NCBI RefSeq assembly: GCF_002949735.1 | Contig: NZ_CP026681.1 | Span: 4,540,501 to 4,604,500 of the forward strand | Length of the DNA: 64,000 nucleotides | Direction: 5' to 3' | Origin: Nostoc sp. 'Peltigera membranacea cyanobiont' N6 | GTDB lineage: Bacteria > Cyanobacteriota > Cyanobacteriia > Cyanobacteriales > Nostocaceae | Part shown: piece by piece, positions 18,478 to 27,603 of the stretch | How positions within the stretch are numbered: the stretch's first letter is position 1 | Layout: each line of letters starts with the position of its first letter | Notes under the pieces: generated by a model | The model's input: only the letters and a program-made list of their open reading frames with translations | The model's database searches: none | What the model was told of the DNA's origin: nothing | Made by a program: the position numbers and the translations under genes

Positions 18478-19146
18478 TTAAGTAAGTGACGTTAAGGTTA
18501 GTGGATTTTTGGATGAAGAAGCTGCCAGAGCGATCGCTAATGGTAAAATTCGATGTTCCTGAATTTGAATCCTGGCATGGAGTGTTTCTGCTGTATCATC
18601 TGGCAATACTGGGACTGCGGCTTGCATTAAAATTGGGCCGCTATCCATTTCTAAACAAGCTATATGTGCCGTACAACCAGTAATTTTTACCCCAGATGCC
18701 AAAGCTTGTTCTACAGCATGGATTCCCTTGAAACTAGGTAACAAACTAGGATGGATATTAATAATCCTCTCAGGAAAGGCATCAATAAAAACTGAGGTTA
18801 ACAATCGCATCCAACCCGCCAAAATCACCCATTCCACATCGTAGTGTCGCAATGTCTGCACAATTTTCTCATCCAACTCTTCTCGAATTTTATAGTTGCG
18901 ATGATTCAACAAAACAGCTTCTACACCTCTATTGGCTGCTCTGACGGCTGCTTTCGCCGAGGGGTTATTGTAAATTAAAACTTGAATTTGGGCATTTAGC
19001 TGTCCATCTTGGATAGCTTGAGCAACTACATCAAAATTGCTGCCATTCCCAGAAGCCATAATTCCCAGTTTTAAAGGTGCGACTTGCTGGCAATCGCTAA
19101 TGCTGGGAGAAACCAAGCTAGGGGTAGAATCAGGGCGGAAGGTCAT
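18478..19146 (-). CDS. purN: Phosphoribosylglycinamide formyltransferase
   Basis: 222 aa. Converts GAR to FGAR with 10-formyl-THF in purine synthesis. Motifs are LGIMASGNGSNFDVVAQAI (phosphate loop), WVILAGWMRLL, INIHPSLLPSFKG (catalytic Asn/His), GCTAHIA and MDSGPILMQAAVPV (catalytic Asp region). It has a 25-residue N-terminal extension with Ser/Pro before the conserved core. It is divergent from the ABC permease gene, with starts only 26 bases apart. Confidence 0.95.
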   Translation of the reverse strand: MTFRPDSTPSLVSPSISDCQQVAPLKLGIMASGNGSNFDVVAQAIQDGQLNAQIQVLIYNNPSAKAAVRAANRGVEAVLLNHRNYKIREELDEKIVQTLRHYDVEWVILAGWMRLLTSVFIDAFPERIINIHPSLLPSFKGIHAVEQALASGVKITGCTAHIACLEMDSGPILMQAAVPVLPDDTAETLHARIQIQEHRILPLAIALAASSSKNPLTLTSLT

Positions 19147-19172
19147 AAACAGCTAAGAGGGAATAATTATAG

Positions 19173-20060
19173 ATGCCAAAACCAAAAATAGATACTAAGT
19201 CGTGGTTGGATAATGATACAGCAGCAGCCTGGATTTTTCTCACACCAGCACTAATTTTACTAGGCGTTTTTATCATTTGGCCGATCGCCTATTTGTTTTA
19301 CCTCAGCTTCACTGCTGGTAGCTTCACTATAAAAGGTATTTATTGGATAGGCTTAAAAAACTATTGGCGCTTGCTACTCGACTCCGACTTCTGGCAAGTT
19401 CTGGGTAACACCTTTTATTTTACAATTGCTACCATCATTCCCAGTATAGTTATTTCCTTGGGCTTGGCAGTGCTATTAAACCGCTCTATTCCCTTGCGAG
19501 GTATTTTGCGGAGTGCCTATTTTTTGCCTTCAATTATCTCACTGGTGGCAGCCGGTTTGGGATTTCGCTGGCTGTTTCAAACATCAGGGCCAGTTAACGG
19601 ACTTTTAGATTTTTTTGGCATTCCAGCTATCCCCTGGCTAGGAGATACATTTTGGGCAATGCCGGTAATTATTTTAATGAGTATTTGGAAACAACTGGGT
19701 TTCAATATGGTAGTTTTTTTAGCCGGGTTGCAAGCAATTCCTCCCAGTCGTTATGAAGCGGCAGATTTAGATGGAGCAAATGCTTGGCAACAATTTTGGT
19801 ATATTACTCTGCCTGGATTGCGCCCTACTGCAATATTTGCAATCATCACTACCGCGATTTTTACATTGCGGAGTTTTGAGCAAGTTTATGTGATGACTGG
19901 TGGAGGCCCGCTGAATTCGACTAATTTGCTGGTTTATTACATTTATCAAGAAGCTTTTGCTCAATTTGACTTCGGTTATGCTGCCGCCGGCGCGACGATA
20001 TTACTAGCAGTGACGATGGTACTAGTTTATTTGCAACTGCAAACTTGGGGAGAGGAGTAG
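19173..20060 (+). CDS. Sugar ABC transporter permease (MalF/UgpA type)
   Basis: 295 aa with six membrane spans. The coupling-helix EAA motif reads YEAADLDGANAWQQFWYITLP near residues 194-214. SAYFLPSIISLVAAGLGFRWLF and GGGPLNSTNLLVYYIYQEAF are typical of binding-protein-dependent sugar permeases (CUT1 family). No partner permease, binding protein or ATPase gene is adjacent, as often happens in cyanobacteria. Its start lies 26 bases from the divergent purN start. Confidence 0.93.
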   Translation: MPKPKIDTKSWLDNDTAAAWIFLTPALILLGVFIIWPIAYLFYLSFTAGSFTIKGIYWIGLKNYWRLLLDSDFWQVLGNTFYFTIATIIPSIVISLGLAVLLNRSIPLRGILRSAYFLPSIISLVAAGLGFRWLFQTSGPVNGLLDFFGIPAIPWLGDTFWAMPVIILMSIWKQLGFNMVVFLAGLQAIPPSRYEAADLDGANAWQQFWYITLPGLRPTAIFAIITTAIFTLRSFEQVYVMTGGGPLNSTNLLVYYIYQEAFAQFDFGYAAAGATILLAVTMVLVYLQLQTWGEE

Positions 20061-20157
20061 GGGAGGCAGGGGGGAATGTTTTGGAAGTTGCTAAATCATG
20101 CTGCAAATATGCAATGCCAAAAAATGTAGTGTATTCAATTAGAAACAACTAGAGTTT

Positions 20158-20724
20158 TTATTTCTTGGATAGGGTGCGATATTCCCAAGGATTAACAAAT
20201 TTAGTGTCACTCCAAACACCAAGTCGTTGTTGTTTAGCTTCAGCTTCGGCTTGTTGCACTAAGTCTTTGCTAGGACACTTATTTAAATAAGGACGATACA
20301 CTTTTGCCAATCCTTCTTGTAACAATACCTGTTGCACAAAAGTGCCATTTTGTAAACGGACTTCGGCAACTTTGCGTCCATAGCGATCGCTATCTGTGAT
20401 ATTCAAAGTGACGCGATCGCCTCCTTGTTGGACTAGTTGTTGCACCCGTTGTTGGGCTTTCACACCCCAAGTAAATTGATTGCGATCGCTGGTGCGTTTA
20501 CTCTGCTTTTCTTTGTTGGTATGAGCAATTTCTGGCGCATCTACACAAGCAAAGCGCACGGTAAAATTTTTGCCACTGTTATCTTTAACTACTAAAGTAT
20601 CGCCATCACTCACACGCTCAACTGGTTCTCCAGAATTACCAGTAAAGCGATCGCAGCCAATCAAACCCAAAATCATGATAGTTGCACAAAGCCAAAATCG
20701 CACTGGTTTAATTAATTTATCCAT
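20158..20724 (-). CDS. Thermonuclease (SNase-like) lipoprotein
   Basis: 188 aa. The N-terminus has a lipoprotein signal (MDKLIKPVRFWLCATIMILG then LIGCDRF) with the lipobox LIGC at about residues 21-24, so it is probably anchored outside the inner membrane. The staphylococcal-nuclease fold follows: VSDGDTLVVKD, VRFACVDAPEI (catalytic Arg and Asp), and DRYGRKVAEVRLQNG. It is likely a calcium-dependent sugar-nonspecific nuclease. The C-terminus (RLGVWSDTKFVNPWEYR) is standard for the family. Confidence 0.92.
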   Translation of the reverse strand: MDKLIKPVRFWLCATIMILGLIGCDRFTGNSGEPVERVSDGDTLVVKDNSGKNFTVRFACVDAPEIAHTNKEKQSKRTSDRNQFTWGVKAQQRVQQLVQQGGDRVTLNITDSDRYGRKVAEVRLQNGTFVQQVLLQEGLAKVYRPYLNKCPSKDLVQQAEAEAKQQRLGVWSDTKFVNPWEYRTLSKK

Positions 20725-20911
20725 CCCAACTTACCTGCATTACCTCTGTGGGATGATATTAGCAAAATGACCAGATATATTTGTTAACTGCTGACATACT
20801 GCCACGGACAATCTCAAAATTCCAAATTATAAGACCCTCTGGCGACAACCGAATAGAAAATGCGGATTAGTATAAGAATTGTAACCTTCCAATTATCAGT
20901 GGCAATTTCTG

Positions 20912-21658
20912 ATGAACTTATTAACTCACATTTTGCATCTAGCTGGTTCAGGAGCCTTTGCCTATTACTCTGCTGCTCAAATTCGTGATTCTAAAACCCG
21001 TCCCAACATCCTTGCGGGGTTTTATTTCGCCGAATCGGGTTCCGTGCCATTTTTATCTGCACTTAGCGATCGCGCCGCAGCTGAAGGCGATACATGGCTA
21101 GCCGCAAAACTAGCAAAACATGCATCAGATGAAACTAGGCATGGTCAAATTTTTGCCCACGCCTTACAACAGATGAATAAACAAGTTATAGATTTTAAGC
21201 GTCAACCCCAAACTACATCTACAAATAAATCACAACAGCCGCGTAGCCCTTTTTTTGCAGCATTCTTTGAAGGCTATACCCAAGAACAACTTAAACCGGC
21301 TGTCATTGACTGGGATGTGTTTATGGCTAGTACATACATTCTGGAGTTAGATGCTAGTAAAGACTTTGCACGAATGGCGAAAGTATTACCTGATAAAGAT
21401 CCAACCGCTCGTAATTTAAAGTTAGGAATGCTAAATATTGCCCAAGATGAAACTGGACATGCAGCTTATCTCTACGAAGCGATGATGCGACGGATGTCTG
21501 CTGCCAAAGTGCAAAAACTTGTAGATATGTGGCGAACCCAGAAGGTAAACGCCTTGCTAGCAATGGTTGGTGGTATCCTTCAGCGGAATGGCGAAACGCG
21601 ATCGCTAGTCCAAGACGGTGAGCCGTCGGAAATCGATTCTGAGTTGATAGCTACGTAG
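20912..21658 (+). CDS. Ferritin-like diiron domain protein
   Basis: 248 aa. Two E/D-E-x-x-H motifs, ASDETRHGQIFAHAL near residue 70 and AQDETGHAAYLYEAMM near 180, with upstream helix acids (YFAESGSVPFLSALS; YILELDASKDFARM), form the ligand pattern of ferritin-like four-helix diiron proteins. It is related in pattern to rubrerythrin- and MiaE-like families, but no exact enzyme is assigned. It may have oxidase or hydroxylase activity. It precedes an HxlR-type regulator by about 100 bases on the same strand. Confidence 0.85.
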   Translation: MNLLTHILHLAGSGAFAYYSAAQIRDSKTRPNILAGFYFAESGSVPFLSALSDRAAAEGDTWLAAKLAKHASDETRHGQIFAHALQQMNKQVIDFKRQPQTTSTNKSQQPRSPFFAAFFEGYTQEQLKPAVIDWDVFMASTYILELDASKDFARMAKVLPDKDPTARNLKLGMLNIAQDETGHAAYLYEAMMRRMSAAKVQKLVDMWRTQKVNALLAMVGGILQRNGETRSLVQDGEPSEIDSELIAT

Positions 21659-21759
21659 TTATCGATATTCTTGAGTATCTAATGTTCAAAAAATTGAGAA
21701 CATTAAACAGCTAGCTGGAAAGGCAGGATATCTGCCTTTGTACTTTCTATAAAAAAACG

Positions 21760-22110
21760 ATGAAAGCTGAAGCAGAAAACAATAGCAGGTTGACTTGTGA
21801 AGTAGAAACTACCCTAAAAATTATAGGAGGACGTTGGAAAGTTTTAATTATTAGAGAATTAATGATTAGCGTTAAACGCTTTGGTGAGTTGCAACGGGCT
21901 TTACCTGGAGTTACACAAAAGGTGCTAACCCAACAACTTAGAGAAATGGAGGAAGACGGCATTATTCATCGAGAAGTTTATCCCCAAATTCCGCCCAAGG
22001 TAGAATATTCACTGACTCCTTTAGGAGAAACTTTGCAACCAATCCTCTATGCGATGCATGAATGGGCTATTCAACATTCAAATATCACAAATCGTCATCA
22101 ATATTCATGA
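21760..22110 (+). CDS. HxlR family winged-helix regulator
   Basis: 116 aa. TLKIIGGRWKVLIIRELM followed by RFGELQRALPGVTQKVLTQQL is the HxlR signature (helix, recognition helix), and EDGIIHREVYPQIPPKVEYSLTP forms the wing. HxlR regulators bind as dimers near their own or neighbouring promoters and often sense redox or reactive electrophiles. It has few cysteines, one of them near residue 12. The ferritin-like gene upstream is the natural candidate target. Starts at the ATG at 21760. Confidence 0.93.
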   Translation: MKAEAENNSRLTCEVETTLKIIGGRWKVLIIRELMISVKRFGELQRALPGVTQKVLTQQLREMEEDGIIHREVYPQIPPKVEYSLTPLGETLQPILYAMHEWAIQHSNITNRHQYS

Positions 22111-22179
22111 TAGCTAATAAAGAATAATTGTTAATTTTCAAATTGAACTAGCAGATTTATCTGTAGCATTTTGAATTAT

Positions 22180-22575
22180 TTATTCATTGTTTCGTAAATA
22201 TTCAATCGCTGCCTCTAATTTTGAGGAATAACTTTCAGCAAACCTTTCAAACCAAAGTCCTTCGGACGAAAGCGGATCTACTTTGGCTAACCATTTTTTT
22301 GCCTGTACTTTCAAAGCCTCTAATTGTTTAGCTTTGAGTTTTTCTTGTCTAATTCCTTCCTGTTCTAGTTCTTGCTGTCTTTTTAACTCAATAGCAGCAT
22401 CCTCTTGGGCAAAATCAGCCTTAACTTCTGCTAAAAGGTTATCCATAAAAGATGCCGACTTGGGCGATGATGGAATAAACGATTTGGCTGTGGCTGATTT
22501 TGACTGTTGCTGTTGTGGTTGTACTCCTTTGTATTCAGTTTCGAGTTCGGCTAATAGCTTATCAATGGAATCCAT
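22180..22575 (-). CDS. Slr1339-family salt-stress protein
   Basis: 131 aa. The N-terminus MDSIDKLLAELETEYKGVQ and the long charged helix in the middle (ELKRQQELEQEGIRQEKLKA), ending KKWLAKVDPLSSEGLWFERFAESY, fit the cyanobacterial family annotated as salt-stress protein Slr1339. The N-terminal motif is repeated around residue 44 (MDNLLAEVKADFAQ). It lies 27 bases after two tandem VWA genes in the same direction, probably one operon. Biochemical role unknown. Confidence 0.82.
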   Translation of the reverse strand: MDSIDKLLAELETEYKGVQPQQQQSKSATAKSFIPSSPKSASFMDNLLAEVKADFAQEDAAIELKRQQELEQEGIRQEKLKAKQLEALKVQAKKWLAKVDPLSSEGLWFERFAESYSSKLEAAIEYLRNNE

Positions 22576-22602
22576 TTTTGCAATTCCTAATAAATAGTAT
22601 AG

Positions 22603-23208
22603 CTAGTCATTAATGGCATTAAGTAGAACTTCCGATAAACTCATATCTTCCATATCTTCCATAGTAATGGTGTCACAGATATCAAATTTAGCGCCAGCAC
22701 TTTGAAGTTCATCGTCTAAGACTTTGAGAAAACGGGTAGCTTGGGGATCTACGCCGACTTGAATGAAGGAAATGGCTAATTCTTCATCTCGATCGATGCG
22801 GCGAGAAGCTTCAATAATTACCTTCATAACTGCTTTGCGATCGTCCGGTTCGCCGTCAGTAACTACTAAAATTGTTTCACCATTTGGCTTTGTTTTACCA
22901 GACGCTTTGCGTTGTAAGTAATCATCAGTTGCGTGTTTTAACACACCTGCTAAGTCGGTTGTACCAGAAGGGTCATTTTCTCGAAAAATTTGCGATACTA
23001 TGCTGGATGTCACATTTTCATATCGCTTAAATTTACCAGAAAATACATAGATTGTAATCCCATCTGGGTCAAATTGCTCGCACTTGCTAGCTAAAGCTAA
23101 AGTAGATTCCTGCGCCGCTAACCATCTACTTCTACCACCCTTTTGATCTTGGGTGGCCATGCTGCCGCTTTTGTCGATAATTAACGTATAGTCACGATTT
23201 TCTAACAT
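22603..23208 (-). CDS. VWA domain protein (second of tandem pair)
   Basis: 201 aa, a single von Willebrand factor A fold. The MIDAS metal site is complete: DKSGSM near residues 12-17, the Thr in DPSGTTDLAGVL and the Asp in VVTDGEPDDRKAV. Stand-alone cytoplasmic VWA proteins of this kind often work with AAA ATPases or in stress and tellurium-resistance-like systems. It is a clear paralogue of the gene just upstream (23256-23861), so a tandem duplication is the simplest origin. It is followed by the Slr1339-type gene. Confidence 0.92.
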   Translation of the reverse strand: MLENRDYTLIIDKSGSMATQDQKGGRSRWLAAQESTLALASKCEQFDPDGITIYVFSGKFKRYENVTSSIVSQIFRENDPSGTTDLAGVLKHATDDYLQRKASGKTKPNGETILVVTDGEPDDRKAVMKVIIEASRRIDRDEELAISFIQVGVDPQATRFLKVLDDELQSAGAKFDICDTITMEDMEDMSLSEVLLNAIND

Positions 23209-23255
23209 TATTCAATTCTCCAGTTAAAAGTTAAGAGTTATTGGACTTTAATGCA

Positions 23256-23861
23256 TTAGTCAGTTATTGCGTTTGTCAATACATCTACCAGGCTCATGTC
23301 TTCTAAATCGTCTAAAGTAACCGTGTCACAAATATCAAATTTAGCGCCGACACTTTCCAACTGGTCATCCAAAGCTTTGAGGAACTTAGTTGCTTGAGCA
23401 TCTGAACCTACTTGAATAATCGAAATTCCTAATTCTTCATCACGCTCCATCTGGCGAGTAGCATGAATGATGACTTCAAATACAGCTTTGCGATCGTCTG
23501 GTTCACCATCAGTGATAACTAAAATTGTCTCTCCGTTTGGCTTACTTTTACCGGCAGCTTTGCGTTGAAAGTAATTATTGAGTGCATCCTGAAGCACACC
23601 TGCTAAGTTTGTCGTCCCAGCAGGGTCATTTTCGAGAAATACCTGTGCGACTTTAGCTGAAGTGACATCATCGTAGCGTTTAAATCTACCCGAAAACAAG
23701 TAAACGGTGATGCCATCGGGGTCAAACTGTTCAGCCTTTCTTGCCAAAGCAAGAGTAGACTCTTGGGCGATCTCCCATCTAGTTCTACCACCCACTTGGT
23801 CTGGAGTGGACATACTACCGCTTTTGTCAATAATTAATGTATAGTCGCGATCGCTCATCAT
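23256..23861 (-). CDS. VWA domain protein (first of tandem pair)
   Basis: 201 aa from the MMSDRDYTL start, which has an AGAAGA ribosome site; the open frame extends 21 codons further upstream to 23924, but those residues have no counterpart in the paralogue. The MIDAS motif is DKSGSM, with the Thr in DPAGTTNLAGVL and the Asp in VITDGEPDDRKAV. Most residues match the neighbouring VWA gene. Likely cytoplasmic, and the first gene of a three-gene operon with the second VWA gene and the Slr1339-type gene. Confidence 0.92.
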   Translation of the reverse strand: MMSDRDYTLIIDKSGSMSTPDQVGGRTRWEIAQESTLALARKAEQFDPDGITVYLFSGRFKRYDDVTSAKVAQVFLENDPAGTTNLAGVLQDALNNYFQRKAAGKSKPNGETILVITDGEPDDRKAVFEVIIHATRQMERDEELGISIIQVGSDAQATKFLKALDDQLESVGAKFDICDTVTLDDLEDMSLVDVLTNAITD

Positions 23862-23988
23862 AATTTTCTTCTGATTGTTACCGTGTAATTCTAGTTTAAC
23901 TCCGTTTTTTTTACCAGTAAGCAAGGCTTTTAAGCTTTTGTATCAATTATGCTACTAAATAAACCATGCCACAGATGATGAGTGCATT

Positions 23989-24013
23989 GGCGTAGCCCAA
24001 CCCAGGTATCGCC
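23989..24013. repeat. Dispersed repeat GGCGTAGCCCAACCCAGG type
   Basis: A copy of the repeat also found at 18349-18377 and 35599-35622. The ends form short inverted words (GGCG...CGCC). It lies in the 370-base gap before the histidine kinase, which also carries a short run of CCTAATCC-type repeat words near 24050. Confidence 0.75.
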
Positions 24014-24176
24014 TAACATCAGTGTTCCAACAGAAAACAAAATTTTCCTAGTCCCTAATCCCCTGAAAACACTTAAAATTAAAGATTGACTTGGTTGTTA
24101 CATCCATTATTTAGTCTGGGAATAATAAATACTAATCATCCTGACACAGATGAAACTAAATAAATGTGAGTTCAAG

Positions 24177-24267
24177 AAACCTCTCCCTACCTTGAAATTT
24201 CGTTCAAAACTGTCCCTCTCTGACTCAGAGAGGGACAGTTTTGGGTAGTAAGACCAAGGAGAGGTTT
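24177..24267 (+). terminator. Nested perfect hairpin with T-run in leader of histidine kinase
   Basis: Inner hairpin: AAAACTGTCCCTCTCTGA (24206-24223) and its exact complement (24225-24242), 18-base arms around a single C. Outer arms: AAACCTCTCC (24177-24186) and GGAGAGGTTT (24258-24267), followed by TTT. The outer stem with its T-run has the form of an intrinsic terminator on the plus strand, ending only about 30 bases before the kinase ATG. It may be an attenuator of the kinase gene or a mobile repeat. Confidence 0.6.
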
Positions 24268-24300
24268 TTTTATTGCTTAATTTTAAAGATAAATTCCGGT

Positions 24301-27300
24301 ATGAACCATCATAGATTCTTAGATAACCCTGCGCCAAAACAAAACCCACAGCAGCAAACCTTTTCGCTGGCATTTCTGCATCAGACGCTCAATGCCATAT
24401 CTGACCCAATTTTTGTTAAAGATCGCCAACATCGCTGGGTATTAATTAACGACACTTACTGTGATTTCGTCGGTTATAGCCGAGAAGAATTAATTGGCAA
24501 ATCAGACTATGATTTTTTTCCGCAAGCAGAAGCTGATGTATTTCGACAAAAAGATGAACTAGTTTTCACCACAAATATTACTAATGAGAACCAGAATCTT
24601 TTTACCGATGCTCAGGGTATAACTCATCTCATCTCTACAAAAAAGTCTTGCTTTGAGGATGAGACTGGTAACAAATTTCTGGTGGGTAGTATTCGAGAGA
24701 TTATTTTACAGGATGAAGCTGGGAAATTTCTGGGTGTAACTGACAGAGTTAGCGATTTTACTGAACTCATGCAAACCTGTGAAGCACTTCAGGAAACGGT
24801 AGAAGAACTGCGCCAACAAAACCAAGAACAAGCGATCGCTTGTGAAACGGCAGAATTAGAGCGGCGGCGTTATCAAGATTTGTTCGATCTCGCCCCAGAT
24901 GCTTATTTAGTGACTGATGTTGACGGCATCATCAAAGAGGCTAACTATGTAACCGCAGCCTTACTATCTGTGAGACAAAACTATCTGGTAGGCAAATCAT
25001 TCATTATCTTTATCGCTGAAGCAGATCGCCAAACCTTCACGAACAAACTGGCAAATTTGCAGCAGATACAAGATTGGGAAGTCGATCTACAGTCACGAGG
25101 AGGTACAACCTTTCCTGCTAGTATCAAGATGGTTGCTATGTATGATTCACAAGGTCAGCAGGTCGGCTGGCGTTGGTTACTTTGCGACATCAGCGAACAA
25201 CAAGCCATACTGCGCGATCGCCAGAAAGCAGAATCAGACCTACACCGCATTAATGCTGTACTGCAAGCTCAACAAGAAGCTTCCATCGATGGAATTTTAA
25301 TTGTTGATGAAAATCGTACAATCGTATCATTCAATCAGAAATTCTCCCAGCTATGGCTAATTCCTACGGCACTGATCCAAACATCGGATGCTCGCCAACT
25401 CGTGAGATGGGTAGTAGACAAAGTAGTAAATCCAGACAAATTTCTCGCTAAGGTGGAGTATCTTTACCAGCATCCAGAAGAAAGTAGCCGTGATGAAATT
25501 TTCCTGAAGTCTGGAAAGATTTTTGAGCGCTATTCTGCACCCGTGCGTAAACACCAAGGGTCTTGTGGTGAGATATCATCTTTAGGAGACTATTACGGTA
25601 GGATTTGGTATTATCGCGACATTACCGAATACAAGCAAGCAGAGGCAGAACTTAGAGCTTCACAGCAAAGACTGGCATTGCTGATTGAACAAACACCTTT
25701 AGCCATTATTGAATGGAATACCAACTTTGAGGTTCAAACATGGAATCGGGCAGCAGAAGGAATGTTTGGATACACCACAGAGGAAATACTGGGGAATCCT
25801 TTTGAGATAATAGTACCTGAAAACGCCAGAAAGCACGTAAATGAGATTATCACAGCCCTCTTAAACCAACGTGGAGGCAGTTTTAGTGTCAACGAGAACA
25901 TCACTAAAGATGGCAGGACAATGGTCTGTGAGTGGTATAATAACCCGTTGGTAGCCCCTGATGGTGAGGTGGTTGGCATTGCTTCAATGGTGTTAGACAT
26001 CACAGAACGCAAATGCGCTGAAGAAGAACAGCAAAAATTTGTAGCGTTGGTTGAAAACAGCAGTGACTTTATTGGCATTTCTTCAATGGAAGGGCAAGTT
26101 GTCTATGTGAACCCTGCTGGACTCAAGATGCTGGGGCTTAGTAGTCTAGAAGCAGCCAAAACCAAGGCCGTGGCTGATTTTCATTCACCAGAAGCTTTTG
26201 CAGAGTTTCAGCAAAAAATTGTTCCTTTGATGTTTCAACATGGTTTCTGGCAAGGCGAGTTTCGCCATAGACATTTTCAAACAGGTATAGAAATTCCTAC
26301 TGATTGCAGCCTGTTTATAGTTAAACATCCTGAAACAGGAGAGCCTTTCTGTCGGGTAGCTGTTGCTAGGGATATTACAGAACGCAAACAAGCTAAAGAA
26401 GCCCTGCTAAAGTCGGAAGCGCAACTAAGGCAACAAGCTGAAGAACTCAAAGAAGCCTTCCGCGAACTTCAAAACACCCAAACTCACTTAATTCAAAGTG
26501 AAAAGATGTCCAGCTTGGGTCAACTAGTCGCAGGAGTAGCACACGAAATCAACAATCCGGTCAATTTTATCTATGGCAATCTCAAACCTGCCAAGGAATA
26601 CACTCAAGATTTACTTTCACTTTTGCAACTCTATACAAGTCATTATCCTGAACCCATCCCAGAAATTCAGGATTTTGCAGAACAAATTGAACTGGACTTT
26701 TTGAAGTCAGATTTACCAAAAATACTAAACTCAATGAAAGTTGGGGCAGACCGCATTCGAGAGATTGTGCTTTCCTTACGAACTTTTTCGCGCTTGGATG
26801 AAGCCGAAATGAAAGCTGTTGATATCCATGAGGGAATCGACAGTACTCTGATGATTTTGCAAAGCCGCATCAAGGGTAATAAGCAACGCCCGACAATTGA
26901 AATAATCAAAGAATACGACAAACTGCCCTTGGTAGAATGTTATGCGGGGCAGCTAAACCAAGTATTCATGAATATTTTGTCAAATGCGATCGATGCTTTA
27001 GAAGAGAGATTGGGTAGTGTAGATGAGGCAAACAAGGGGAATAACCAATACCCAATTCCGACAATTCGCATTTGCACTCAACTACAAGATTCAAATCAGG
27101 TAATAATTAGGATTGCCGATAATGGATTGGGAATATCAGAAGATTTTAAAAAACAACTATTTGACCCCTTCTTTACCACCAAGCCCATCGGCAAAGGTAC
27201 GGGGATGGGACTTGCCATTAGCTACCAGATCGTTACAGAAAGACATGGTGGTTCCTTAGAATGTATTTCGCAGCTAGAACAAGGCGCTGAGTTTGTGATT

Positions 27301-27339
27301 AATATTCCCCTAATTCAAGATACTCAACATAATTCGTAA
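24301..27339 (+). CDS. Multi-PAS hybrid-less sensor histidine kinase
   Basis: 1,012 aa from the ATG at 24301. Five PAS segments can be read, at about residues 30-140 (ISDPIFVKDRQHRWVLIND), 195-310 (APDAYLVTDVDGIIKEAN), 320-440, 457-570 (WNTNFEVQTWNRAAEGMFGY) and 580-697. A coiled coil (LRQQAEELKEAFRELQNTQ) leads to the dimerisation domain with the phosphorylated His748 in AGVAHEINNPVNF. The ATPase domain carries the N box (QVFMNILSNAIDAL), G1 (IRIADNGLGIS) and G2 (GKGTGMGLAIS). No membrane helix is visible, so it is probably a soluble sensor; no haem or flavin motif was recognised. No response-regulator gene is adjacent. A strong hairpin lies in its leader. Confidence 0.94.
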   Translation: MNHHRFLDNPAPKQNPQQQTFSLAFLHQTLNAISDPIFVKDRQHRWVLINDTYCDFVGYSREELIGKSDYDFFPQAEADVFRQKDELVFTTNITNENQNLFTDAQGITHLISTKKSCFEDETGNKFLVGSIREIILQDEAGKFLGVTDRVSDFTELMQTCEALQETVEELRQQNQEQAIACETAELERRRYQDLFDLAPDAYLVTDVDGIIKEANYVTAALLSVRQNYLVGKSFIIFIAEADRQTFTNKLANLQQIQDWEVDLQSRGGTTFPASIKMVAMYDSQGQQVGWRWLLCDISEQQAILRDRQKAESDLHRINAVLQAQQEASIDGILIVDENRTIVSFNQKFSQLWLIPTALIQTSDARQLVRWVVDKVVNPDKFLAKVEYLYQHPEESSRDEIFLKSGKIFERYSAPVRKHQGSCGEISSLGDYYGRIWYYRDITEYKQAEAELRASQQRLALLIEQTPLAIIEWNTNFEVQTWNRAAEGMFGYTTEEILGNPFEIIVPENARKHVNEIITALLNQRGGSFSVNENITKDGRTMVCEWYNNPLVAPDGEVVGIASMVLDITERKCAEEEQQKFVALVENSSDFIGISSMEGQVVYVNPAGLKMLGLSSLEAAKTKAVADFHSPEAFAEFQQKIVPLMFQHGFWQGEFRHRHFQTGIEIPTDCSLFIVKHPETGEPFCRVAVARDITERKQAKEALLKSEAQLRQQAEELKEAFRELQNTQTHLIQSEKMSSLGQLVAGVAHEINNPVNFIYGNLKPAKEYTQDLLSLLQLYTSHYPEPIPEIQDFAEQIELDFLKSDLPKILNSMKVGADRIREIVLSLRTFSRLDEAEMKAVDIHEGIDSTLMILQSRIKGNKQRPTIEIIKEYDKLPLVECYAGQLNQVFMNILSNAIDALEERLGSVDEANKGNNQYPIPTIRICTQLQDSNQVIIRIADNGLGISEDFKKQLFDPFFTTKPIGKGTGMGLAISYQIVTERHGGSLECISQLEQGAEFVINIPLIQDTQHNS

Positions 27340-27444
27340 TTTTAAGAGCTTTCATACCATTAAAAATTATGCTGTGTATTAACTTAAAACGTTGCTTTAG
27401 GTTTTTATTAATCATTATATGATGATAAATAGACCTGGACTGTA

Positions 27445-27466
27445 GGGGCAATTCATGAATTACCCC
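27445..27466. repeat. Dispersed palindrome GGGGCAATTCATGAATTACCCC
   Basis: Near-perfect palindrome (one mismatch) in the gap between the histidine kinase and obgE. The word GTAGGGGCAATTCATGAATT is a familiar intergenic repeat in Nostoc-type genomes. It may terminate both converging transcripts. Confidence 0.65.
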
Positions 27467-27603
27467 AACAACAGATGTGGTTTTTCAAATCATTTCTATT
27501 CGATCTTTCCTGTTAAAGGGTAAGTCCTAACGATAAGTAAAAACAAAGTATTTCCACTGCCATCATCTACTTTTATTCAGAAAGTAGTAATTACGATTAG
27601 TAA

